A stretch of 64,000 bases of DNA, taken from positions 1 through 64,000 of the forward strand of contig NZ_JACSRA010000015.1 in the NCBI RefSeq assembly GCF_014836335.1, in the 5' to 3' direction. The position numbers and the translations under genes are program-made. The notes below the pieces were generated by a model, which was not told the DNA's origin, made no database searches, and was given only the letters and a program-made list of their open reading frames with translations. The DNA comes from Clostridium cibarium. Lineage in GTDB: Bacteria; Bacillota; Clostridia; Clostridiales; Clostridiaceae. Below are positions 52,813 to 60,171 of the stretch, piece by piece; the stretch's first letter is position 1, and the number at the start of each line of letters is the position of its first letter.

Positions 52813-53400
52813 TTATTTTATTTTTCCAAAACTATCAAAAGGATATACCCTTATCTGAGCTTTTGCTTTTATATCTTTTCCATCTATGTACGGATTCTTC
52901 CACTTCCTCGAATCAAATGAATCCGGTCTATTATCTCCTAAAAAGAAATATTTTCCTTCCGGCACATGATATTCACCATTAAACTTATCATGATTTACAA
53001 CGTAATTTTCATCAAGCTCTTCCCCATTTACTGAAACTTTTCCATTAACTATACTAATATTATCTCCTGGAAGCCCTATAAGTCTTTTTATCAAAACATC
53101 ATTTAATTCTTTTGAATCAAATACTACTATCTCTCCCCTTTTTAGATTGCCTAGATTATATATCCTTGTAACAAGAAATTGATCTCCTTCATTTATAGTA
53201 GGAATCATAGATCCTGTTGGCACTTCTACTTTATAAACTAAAAACTCTTTAATCAATAACGCCGCAAGAATCGCTACAAATACCGGAATAACCCATTCCC
53301 TAAAAAAGCTTTTTTTCTTTTTCTTGTCAATATCTATTTCCTTCATTGGAATATCGTTAATAATCATTTCTTCCTTATTATCAGACACTACTTTTTCCAC
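52813..53400 (-). CDS. sip: Type I signal peptidase (second copy)
   Basis: A 195-residue paralogue of the enzyme at 51836: one helix (REWVIPVFVAILAALLIKEF), S64 in TGSMIPTINEGD, K105 in VLIKRLIGLPGD and YFFLGDNRPDSFDSRKWKNP. The C-terminal 130 residues are almost the same in both; the N-terminal tails differ, so the tails may set partner or timing. It is a single-gene unit with its own terminator. Confidence 0.92.
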   Translation of the reverse strand: MEKVVSDNKEEMIINDIPMKEIDIDKKKKKSFFREWVIPVFVAILAALLIKEFLVYKVEVPTGSMIPTINEGDQFLVTRIYNLGNLKRGEIVVFDSKELNDVLIKRLIGLPGDNISIVNGKVSVNGEELDENYVVNHDKFNGEYHVPEGKYFFLGDNRPDSFDSRKWKNPYIDGKDIKAKAQIRVYPFDSFGKIK

Positions 53401-53513
53401 ATCCTTTTTATTTTTACTAACGTTTCAAAAAATACATAAATTAATCATACCACAAAAAATTGTAAATTATAATGGTTGATAAAAGGTATAATATTACTTA
53501 TTTCTTAAATTAC

Positions 53514-53550
53514 ACAAAAAAAATTCAGTATATCTTAATATACCGAATTT
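53514..53550 (-). terminator. Terminator of the TIM-barrel gene
   Basis: AAATTCGGTATAT and ATATACTGAATTT (minus strand) around TAAG, then TTTTTTGTG; it touches the stop codon. Confidence 0.85.
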
Positions 53551-54216
53551 TTATCTATACTTGTCCATAAGGTCTCCCATGATTTCAGCTGTTGGTGGTG
53601 GTGTAAAAGTTATTGCATTGGCTCCTGCTTCTATGGTCTCTTTTATGCTCTCTACCGTTGGGCCCCCAGTAGCTATTATAGGGTACTCTGGGAAACTCTT
53701 CCTTATAGTTCTAACTATCCTTGCAGTATCTTTACCTCCAGATATATTTAGTATAGTTGCCCCTGCTTCTATTCTTTCTGCTATATCTTCATGATCAGAA
53801 ACCACAGTAACTACAACTGGTATATCTATTGTAGATCTTATCTTTCTTACAATTTCATTTGATGTAGGAGCATTAACAACTATCCCCATAGCACCCTTAA
53901 ATTCCGCATCAAGAGCTAAATTGATTACTCTTTTTCCCTGAGTAATACCTCCTCCAACTCCGCAAAATACTGGCACATCAGCTGCCATTACTAGTGCTTC
54001 TGTAATTAAAGGTTGTGGAGTAAATGGATAAACGGCTATTATTGCATCTGCATTTGTATTTCTTATTATGGCTACATCAGTTGTAAATAGTAGAGATTTA
54101 ATCCTTTTTCCAAATATTTTAATTCCACTACAATCTCGTATGACCGATGGAACCTCTACAACATGATTTCTTAGTGTTCCCTTTATCTCAGGCACATATT
54201 TTGACTCCTTCGCCAT
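53551..54216 (-). CDS. Beta/alpha (TIM) barrel protein of unknown function
   Basis: A 221-residue soluble protein with alternating strands and helices ending in a phosphate-binding-like pattern: GATILNISGG, YPIIATGGPTVESIKETIEA and GANAITFTPP. These features recall thiazole synthase and quinolinate/nicotinate-type barrels, but no catalytic signature lets one choose. FCGVGGGITQGKRVINLALD is a further conserved-looking block. Single gene with a GGAGG site and its own terminator. Confidence 0.7.
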   Translation of the reverse strand: MAKESKYVPEIKGTLRNHVVEVPSVIRDCSGIKIFGKRIKSLLFTTDVAIIRNTNADAIIAVYPFTPQPLITEALVMAADVPVFCGVGGGITQGKRVINLALDAEFKGAMGIVVNAPTSNEIVRKIRSTIDIPVVVTVVSDHEDIAERIEAGATILNISGGKDTARIVRTIRKSFPEYPIIATGGPTVESIKETIEAGANAITFTPPPTAEIMGDLMDKYR

Positions 54217-54460
54217 CCTTCATCCTCCTATCCTTAATTTATCACTATGAAATATTATACACTTTTATTATCTTTTATAAAGACAAAAATGATTAATTTA
54301 TTTTTATCTTACTGTAAAATTATTTAAACTTAAGACTTATTAATTACTTCAAGAAGAATTATTCTAGAAAGAACTTTTCTCTTATAATATTTTAACATAT
54401 TTTCCATAAATAACATAACGTTTTCCTAATATATTAACTTTTAATACTTGCTTCTATAAA

Positions 54461-54492
54461 AAATTACTGAAAGTAATACTTCCAGCAATTTT
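54461..54492 (-). terminator. Terminator of the Nudix gene
   Basis: AAATTGCTGGAAGTA and TACTTTCAGTAATTT (minus strand), followed by TTTATAG. Confidence 0.75.
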
Positions 54493-54508
54493 AAATGAAT
54501 AATTTCTA

Positions 54509-55006
54509 TCAATACATTTTTCTTCTATCTAACACTTTTTTAATAACTCTTTGTCCTATTAGATTTTCTTTCATATGCTCTAAAGCATCACTTATTTTAA
54601 CCCAACTCGCTTCCTCAACTTCTTTTGATTTACTTAGCACTCCAGCTTTGTAACTTGCTAAATATGTAAGCATAAGTAATTCTTTTCCTTCTATATAATC
54701 AGTACCTAAAAATTCAACATTTTGAATTTCTATTGAAGTTTCTTCTAAAACCTCTCTATATACAGTATCTTCAGCTTTTTCATCTATCCCTATATATCCA
54801 GATACTAAAACTTTAGAATCCTTATATATGTAACTTTGTTTTAATAAAAGAATTTCATCATCTTTAATTACTGCTACCATTATACATGGTTTCGGAGTAT
54901 CGAAAAATAATTCATTATCATATTCACAGTAAGGTATACGTCCTTCATCCCCACAAAACATCTCTCCAAGCTTTCTTCCACAAATAGGGCAAAACTTAAA
55001 TTTCAT
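54509..55006 (-). CDS. NudC-like Nudix hydrolase with zinc ribbon
   Basis: A 165-residue protein. The N-terminal zinc ribbon (FCPICGRKLGEMFCGDEGRI) and the short beta segment FFDTPKPCIMVAVIKDDE are as in NudC. The Nudix box is GYIGIDEKAEDTVYREVLEE followed by TSI: G-x5-E-x7-RE-x2-EE is complete, but the last Gly is Ser. NudC cleaves NADH or removes NAD caps from RNA. The protein is shorter than E. coli NudC (about 257), lacking its N-terminal domain. The substrate is an inference. Confidence 0.8.
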   Translation of the reverse strand: MKFKFCPICGRKLGEMFCGDEGRIPYCEYDNELFFDTPKPCIMVAVIKDDEILLLKQSYIYKDSKVLVSGYIGIDEKAEDTVYREVLEETSIEIQNVEFLGTDYIEGKELLMLTYLASYKAGVLSKSKEVEEASWVKISDALEHMKENLIGQRVIKKVLDRRKMY

Positions 55007-55091
55007 ACTATCCCTCTTTCAACAGATTCTCATTCAACTTAATTTCTAACAATTCCAAACACTTTATTTTATTATACTAATAAATTAATTA

Positions 55092-55784
55092 TTATAAAAG
55101 TATCTTCACAGGTTTATCTAATGTTATTCCAGTCCTTGTAACTTTAGATGAATAAGCAAATATATCCACACCTTCCTCTGCAGCCTTCCGTAGTGCTTTC
55201 CCAAACTCAGGATCTGTATCGTCATTTGGAGAAAAACTTTTTACATCTTCAATTTGTATTAAAAACAAAACCCCTGCGCCTCTTCCACTTTTCTTTACAT
55301 CAATCAATTCAAGCAGATGTTTTCTACCTCTCTCCGTAGGTGCATCTGGAAACCTGCAATGGCCATTCTCCTCCAAAGTTACCCCTTTAACTTCCAAATA
55401 ATATTCTTCTCCATTATCTTTTAATAATTTAAAATCAAACCTACTTGCTCCAAAAGTTTTTTCACTTAATATATTTGTATATTTTTTCAACTTATCCACA
55501 ACTTTGTTTTCAAGAGCTTCTTTAACAACTTTATTAGGGATTTGAGAATCTATACTTATATTCTTATCTCCTTTATATGCTCCTATAAGATCAAAAGCCG
55601 TCTTTCTTGTCGGATTCTTCTCTTCTCTCAAAAACACCTGACAACCAGGGATTAAGATTTCTTTACATCTTCCGGTATTAGGAACATGAACTGTTATTTC
55701 TTCGTCATTATAAATTACTTTTGCATTAAATCTATTTGGTCTATTTATAAAAATTGCATCATATATATTCTTATTATATTCCAT
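55092..55784 (-). CDS. sfsA: SfsA family protein
   Basis: A 230-residue protein, MEYNKNIYDAIFINRPNRFN, then VHVPNTGRCKEILIPGCQVF, RFDFKLLKDNGEEYYLEVKG and RFPDAPTERGRKHLLELIDV, the full SfsA pattern. SfsA has a nuclease-like fold with acidic residues (ExK-like EVKG) and was named for a sugar-fermentation phenotype in E. coli; the true role is unclear. The ATG at 55784 gives family length; a GTG at 55814 would add 10 unlike residues. DnaA boxes start 23 bp upstream. Confidence 0.9.
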   Translation of the reverse strand: MEYNKNIYDAIFINRPNRFNAKVIYNDEEITVHVPNTGRCKEILIPGCQVFLREEKNPTRKTAFDLIGAYKGDKNISIDSQIPNKVVKEALENKVVDKLKKYTNILSEKTFGASRFDFKLLKDNGEEYYLEVKGVTLEENGHCRFPDAPTERGRKHLLELIDVKKSGRGAGVLFLIQIEDVKSFSPNDDTDPEFGKALRKAAEEGVDIFAYSSKVTRTGITLDKPVKILL

Positions 55785-55806
55785 TTTTCCACCCCACTTA
55801 TACACA

Positions 55807-56090
55807 CTATCCACAGTTTTTATCCACAGTTTTGTGAATTATGTGTGTGTTTTTTATCAGAAACTGTTGTTCTAATATAATTGATTTTAACGAATAATAA
55901 TTGTTTATGCAACATTCCTTATATTGTTGTTGACAAATATATCTTTTATATATATTGTGTCAATATTTTTTTATAATAATGTGGATAACTTAAAAAGTTA
56001 TCCACATTATTTATAAACTTATGCACATTAGTCACATAATGCCTATTTTACTAGCATTCATCTGTGGATAATAATTACTATATATCCACA
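55807..56090. promoter_or_regulatory. DnaA-box cluster in the sfsA-padR intergenic region
   Basis: Four perfect TTATCCACA boxes lie at 55820-55828 (+), 55980-55988 (-), 55998-56006 (+) and 56063-56071 (-). Three more differ at one base: 55807-55815, 56019-56027 and 56082-56090. The two central boxes form a perfect inverted repeat (ATGTGGATAACTT / AAGTTATCCACAT). Very AT-rich DNA lies between 55860 and 55980. No dnaA, dnaN or rpmH gene is in the window, so this is more likely a DnaA-binding control cluster than the chromosome origin. Confidence 0.75.
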
Positions 56091-56172
56091 TACACCAGTG
56101 ACTTCTACTATTATGTAAATTCTTAATATTTTATTATTTTTCTTAATATAATATTAAATATAATTCACTACC

Positions 56173-56201
56173 TTGTATTGTATAATACCTTTGATTATAA
56201 T
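56173..56201 (+). promoter_or_regulatory. Promoter of the PadR operon
   Basis: TTGTAT (56173-56178) and TATAAT (56196-56201), 17 bases apart, about 30 bp before the PadR start codon. Confidence 0.6.
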
Positions 56202-56232
56202 AAATTCATACTAAAGGATAAGAGGTGATACC

Positions 56233-56556
56233 ATGAATATACAACTAAAAAAAGGTGTTCTTGAATTGTGTGTTTTATCAGTTCTATCAAAAAAAGACTG
56301 CTATGGCTATGAATTAGTAAGCGAAATTTCTAAGAATATTCTTATTTCTGATGGAACAATTTATCCTATACTTAGAAGACTTACTACTGAAGGGTACTTT
56401 ACTACTTATCTACAAGAATCCCAGGAAGGCCCTCCAAGAAAATATTACAGACTTACTGAATTAGGCTACGAAACAAAAAATAAGCTAGAAAAAGAGTGGC
56501 TAAGTTTTCAAAATTCAGTTAATAACATTATACTAGGAGGTTATGATCGTGAATAA
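56233..56556 (+). CDS. PadR family transcriptional regulator
   Basis: A 107-residue winged-helix protein: [40 protein letters not shown] and [17 protein letters not shown] are the PadR hallmarks. It probably represses its own operon; the ligand is unknown. It overlaps the DUF1700 gene by 8 bp, so regulator and membrane proteins are made together. GAGGTGAT lies before the ATG. Confidence 0.93.
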   Translation: MNIQLKKGVLELCVLSVLSKKDCYGYELVSEISKNILISDGTIYPILRRLTTEGYFTTYLQESQEGPPRKYYRLTELGYETKNKLEKEWLSFQNSVNNIILGGYDRE

Positions 56557-57178
56557 AAATGAATTTTTCAAAATTCTGAAAGAAGGTCTTAATGATTTTC
56601 CTGAAAAAGAACTTCAAGACATCTTATATGACTATGAAGAACATTTTTCAAACGCCAAGGCCGATGGTAAATCAGACGAAGAAATAATTAAAGAACTTGG
56701 CGATCCATATGTGATAGTTAATCAATATAGAAGCGGATATGTTCAAGGTATTCCAAAATCTACTTATAATGAATCTAATTCTTCCAACTCTACTAAGAAT
56801 ACTTCCAACAATTCGAATTCATCTAATACTATATTAAAAATTGCAATAGTAATATTAGCTTTTATTCTCTTCAACTCATTTATTCTAGGAGCTACAGGTG
56901 CTGGTCTAGGCATCCTTTTAACTATTATAATTCTACCGTTTTCATTATTAATAGGGTGCATAGGTCTACTACTTGGGAAACTTGGATTAGGTATCTTAGG
57001 TGTTAGTATACCTGCCTTTTTAGCTGATCTTCCATTGAGCGTAGTTATATTAGTCACTATAGGTTCATTGGCTTTTACTATTTTTTCTATAATAGTACTT
57101 ATATATGTTTTAAAACTTATAATTTTAGCAATACGAAAACTTATAAACAAATTTTCTAGTAAGGAGGATAACCGATGA
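56549..57178 (+). CDS. DUF1700 (HAAS domain) membrane protein
   Basis: About 209 residues. The N-terminal HAAS-type helical domain ([52 protein letters not shown]) is followed by a Ser/Asn linker and three to four membrane helices. DUF1700 proteins pair with PadR regulators and DUF4097 proteins. The GTG at 56549 is preferred, being 8 bases after AGGAGG; the ATG at 56543 is only 2 bases away. Thought to take part in envelope sensing. Confidence 0.88.
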   Translation: MNKNEFFKILKEGLNDFPEKELQDILYDYEEHFSNAKADGKSDEEIIKELGDPYVIVNQYRSGYVQGIPKSTYNESNSSNSTKNTSNNSNSSNTILKIAIVILAFILFNSFILGATGAGLGILLTIIILPFSLLIGCIGLLLGKLGLGILGVSIPAFLADLPLSVVILVTIGSLAFTIFSIIVLIYVLKLIILAIRKLINKFSSKEDNR

Positions 57179-58116
57179 AAAAATTTGTGCCCACTAAAGT
57201 GAAAATTTCTTTAATTATATTAGCAATTATATCTTTATGTAGTTACCTTTCAGCAGCAATAGTATTATTCAACAGCGGTTACTCTCTTTCTTCTTATTTC
57301 TCTGATTGGGACTCAGATTTCAGATGGAATTTTGGTTGGAATAATCACTACAACTCCTCAGGTACTGTAGAAAAAGATTTTTCTCCTACTGTACAAAATA
57401 TAAATATAGAATCAATTTCACATAATTTATCAATACAGTCATACGATGGGTCAACAATTAAAGTTAACATTGATGGGCATTTTGATGATAATAACAATTA
57501 TACAAAAGGATTAAGTAGATTTGATATTACTGATAATGATGTGAACATCCTAACTAACACTGCTTTGAGAAATTCAAATTTTCATTTAAATATTTATATA
57601 TCCAAAACTTATAAAAACAATATTTCTCTAAAAAGTTTGAGTGGATCTATAAATATTAATGGATTAGAATTGACTAACCTTTTAGCTAATACTACTAGTG
57701 GAGATATAATACTAAAAAATACAAATGTAAATACAGTTTCTTTAGAAAGTAAAAGCGGCAAGATTGATTCGCCTTCTATAACAAGCAACAATTCTAAATT
57801 TAAGACTCTTAGCGGAAATATTTATCTTGGAGGAATACTCGGAGATTCTGATGTAAATTCAACTTCTGGCTCAATTAAGTTGAAACTATCTAACCTTGGT
57901 AATATCTCCAACTTTTCCTCTATTTCAAGCGATATTGACCTAACTATACCAAAGGAAGTTGGTTATACAGTTTCTTTTTCAACTACTACAGGAACACTTA
58001 ATGGTAGAAACAAGAATGTGGATTTAAATAAAAATGATAATATATCTTTATCTAATGGAGATGGTTCAAAAAGTGTAACTGTTAAAACTACCTCAGGTGA
58101 TCTTTCTGTAAAATAA
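57175..58116 (+). CDS. DUF4097 beta-helix membrane protein
   Basis: A 313-residue protein with one N-terminal helix (KISLIILAIISLCSYLSAAI) and an external repeat-rich beta domain: SLKSLSGSININGLELTNLL, TTSGDIILKNTNVNTVSLES, KSGKIDSPSI and VTVKTTSGDLSVK repeat the SGDI/SGxI turn of DUF4097 (LiaG-like) proteins. It overlaps the preceding gene by 4 bp (ATGA). Probably works with the HAAS protein at the cell surface. Confidence 0.88.
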   Translation: MKKFVPTKVKISLIILAIISLCSYLSAAIVLFNSGYSLSSYFSDWDSDFRWNFGWNNHYNSSGTVEKDFSPTVQNINIESISHNLSIQSYDGSTIKVNIDGHFDDNNNYTKGLSRFDITDNDVNILTNTALRNSNFHLNIYISKTYKNNISLKSLSGSININGLELTNLLANTTSGDIILKNTNVNTVSLESKSGKIDSPSITSNNSKFKTLSGNIYLGGILGDSDVNSTSGSIKLKLSNLGNISNFSSISSDIDLTIPKEVGYTVSFSTTTGTLNGRNKNVDLNKNDNISLSNGDGSKSVTVKTTSGDLSVK

Positions 58117-58118
58117 AA

Positions 58119-58138
58119 AAGGGCTTGGCCCTTTTTTA
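58119..58138 (+). terminator. Bidirectional terminator
   Basis: AAAAGGGC TTG GCCCTTTT: an 8-bp stem flanked by A and T runs. It serves the PadR operon and the converging amidase gene. Confidence 0.85.
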
Positions 58139-58843
58139 TTAATTCTTAAATTCTTTTTCTTTAAGTATTTCATCTTTTATTCTTTCCTTAATCTCTTCCA
58201 TTGGAAACTTTGCACCTGGACACAAGGTTTGATATACATCCTTATGTCCGATTAATTCCTTAATATTATATTTTATTATCATATCTGTAGATAGCTTAAT
58301 TAAAGAATCCTTTTCTTCTTCTGTAGGATTTTCCTCTTGGAAATTTCCTTCCAAACATATTCCAATGCTTTCATAGTTCTTACCCACAGTATGAGCTCCT
58401 GTATATTCTTCTGGTCTTCCCCTATATATATTTCCATCTTTCCTAATATAAAAGTTATATCCTATTCCTCCCCAGCCCTTCTCTTTATGATCTTCATTTA
58501 TACTTTGAGGAGTTAATTCTGAAGCAGCTGTATGATGATACACGAGCATAGTAGGTTTATTTTCTTTTTCAATATCTTCATCAAATTTATAATCAATTTC
58601 TTTGATATTTAAACTATCTTCATATTCTTGTCTATGAGACTGAAAATCTCCAATTTCATATTCTCCCGCATTCATATATAATAAATATTCAACATAACTT
58701 TTCGAATAATCACTTGCTTTAATATTTCTCGCTATATATATGCTTAACATAACTATAACTCCAGTAACTATATATGTTTTTATTCTTCTTCTCTTCATCT
58801 TCTTTTCAAATTCAACTCGCCTTTGATTTTTAATTATAACCAC
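58139..58843 (-). CDS. N-acetylmuramoyl-L-alanine amidase (Amidase_2)
   Basis: About 235 residues. An N-terminal helix (TYIVTGVIVMLSIYIARNIK) anchors it outside. The zinc site is visible: MLVYHHTAAS, GIGYNFYIRKDGNIYRGRPE, ESIGICLEGNF and LIGHKDVYQTLCPGAKFP (His, His, Cys ligands). It cuts the bond between muramic acid and the stem peptide. The GTG at 58843 has AAGGTGAG upstream; the ATG at 58885 has no site and an ATG at 58798 has a weak one, so the start is uncertain. Confidence 0.88.
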   Translation of the reverse strand: MVIIKNQRRVEFEKKMKRRRIKTYIVTGVIVMLSIYIARNIKASDYSKSYVEYLLYMNAGEYEIGDFQSHRQEYEDSLNIKEIDYKFDEDIEKENKPTMLVYHHTAASELTPQSINEDHKEKGWGGIGYNFYIRKDGNIYRGRPEEYTGAHTVGKNYESIGICLEGNFQEENPTEEEKDSLIKLSTDMIIKYNIKELIGHKDVYQTLCPGAKFPMEEIKERIKDEILKEKEFKN

Positions 58844-58921
58844 ATTACTCACCTTCAATTTACAATAAAATCCACTTACTTCCATTATATAGTAAATAGG
58901 TTATTTTTTGAATTGTTTTAC

Positions 58922-58952
58922 ATAATAAAAAGACTAGGTTTCCCTAGTCTTT
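58922..58952 (-). terminator. Terminator of the second CDF gene
   Basis: AAAGACTAGG (58929-58938) pairs with CCTAGTCTTT (58943-58952); TTTATTATG follows on the minus strand. Confidence 0.88.
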
Positions 58953-59855
58953 CTATAAAGCCCACTTTCTATCTCCTGTAAAGTTAACATTTAACCACTT
59001 TTTAAAATTTAAACTCTTCATATTTTTGTAAACTTCTTCTCTTACCTTATCCATCTCTTCAAGTTCGTTTAACGTAGAATTATCATTAAATACAAAATCA
59101 ATTTCTATCCTTAATTCTCTTCCTATTTTACTTACTCTAGTTATAGAATCTTCAAAGTTATATTCTTCCTCTATATTTTTAACTATAGTATAAATTCTAT
59201 CATTGATCTCCTCATCTGCAGAACTATTAATGATTTCCTTAAAACTTTTATGAAGCATAATTATAGGAACTCTTATAAATAGTATTGATGAAATTATAAC
59301 CATTAAAGGATCAACGTATTTAGTAAGATGAGATAGTGAATTCATTTCTAAAACTATAGAAACTATAAATCCACAAAGTACTCCAATACTTAAAAAAGTA
59401 TCCATTAACCATTGATTATTTTCTGCCTTCACTATATCAGATGGTACATTTTTTCGCATTCTATACATAATAACATATACCAATGCACATCCAACTGATG
59501 ATATTAATGAATATCCTAATGCTAAATCTGCATCCACAGAATTTCCACCTTCAATAAATTCTTTAATTCCATTAATAAAAGTCAAACTACACATGACAGC
59601 TAATACAATTGAATGAAAAGCTACCATGATAGGTTCCAACATTCCCTTACCAAAAGGAAATTTATCAAAGTCTGTTTTTTCTATATAATTAGTTATACCT
59701 ATTGATAACATAGATAATAATAAACTTATTAATGCATATAAGCCATCAAACATAATCATGCTTGAGTTAATTATTGTCCCCCATACTATCCCAAGTACAG
59801 CAAAAAACAATCCACCTAATGCTGAAAGTTTTAGTATGTTTTTTTCCCTTTTCAT
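58953..59855 (-). CDS. Cation diffusion facilitator transporter
   Basis: About 300 residues, six helices. Motifs: SSMIMFDGLYALISLLLSML (metal helix 2, with D but not the usual HxxxD) and TDFDKFPFGKGMLEPIMVAF. The cytoplasmic end (YNFEDSITRVSKIGRELRIE) is short. It differs from the CDF protein at 40244 in lacking the histidines of DAEHPFGHG, so metal or even substrate may differ. ATG 59855 is chosen for its AGAGGTG site; a start at 59915 has none. Confidence 0.85.
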   Translation of the reverse strand: MKREKNILKLSALGGLFFAVLGIVWGTIINSSMIMFDGLYALISLLLSMLSIGITNYIEKTDFDKFPFGKGMLEPIMVAFHSIVLAVMCSLTFINGIKEFIEGGNSVDADLALGYSLISSVGCALVYVIMYRMRKNVPSDIVKAENNQWLMDTFLSIGVLCGFIVSIVLEMNSLSHLTKYVDPLMVIISSILFIRVPIIMLHKSFKEIINSSADEEINDRIYTIVKNIEEEYNFEDSITRVSKIGRELRIEIDFVFNDNSTLNELEEMDKVREEVYKNMKSLNFKKWLNVNFTGDRKWAL

Positions 59856-60108
59856 TTTTTCACCTCTATCAAATTCTTCTAATATAATTATATTATTTAA
59901 AAATTCAAGGGACAACTGACTAATATATGGTGTTTTTTATACTAATAACGGTTATTCTTTATTGTGGAACTTTTTTCATAAAGCACATTAGTACTTAAAT
60001 TGTTACTTATTAGTACAATTTAATAATATTTCATTCTCTTTTTTCCGTTTTAAATTTTAAGTTAACTCATTTTTAATTTCAAAGTTCTAAAATCTAATTA
60101 ACTAAAGA
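59856..60108. other. Intergenic region without recognised gene
   Basis: About 250 bp, very AT-rich. It must hold the promoter of the CDF gene; no clear consensus pair, riboswitch or ORF with a ribosome site was seen. Confidence 0.5.
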
Positions 60109-60132
60109 AGCTCCCATAATTATTAGGGAGCT
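60109..60132 (-). terminator. Terminator of the glgP-malQ operon
   Basis: AGCTCCC (60109-60115) pairs with GGGAGCT (60126-60132), with AT extension; TTCTTT follows on the minus strand. Confidence 0.8.
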
Positions 60133-60171
60133 CCTTTATATATATTAACAACAAATTAAGGGGAAGCTTTA

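Noticed and set aside
55807-56090. Chromosome origin oriC
   Set aside because: The box cluster is strong, but no dnaA, dnaN, recF or rpmH gene is near. I report it as a DnaA-box cluster only.
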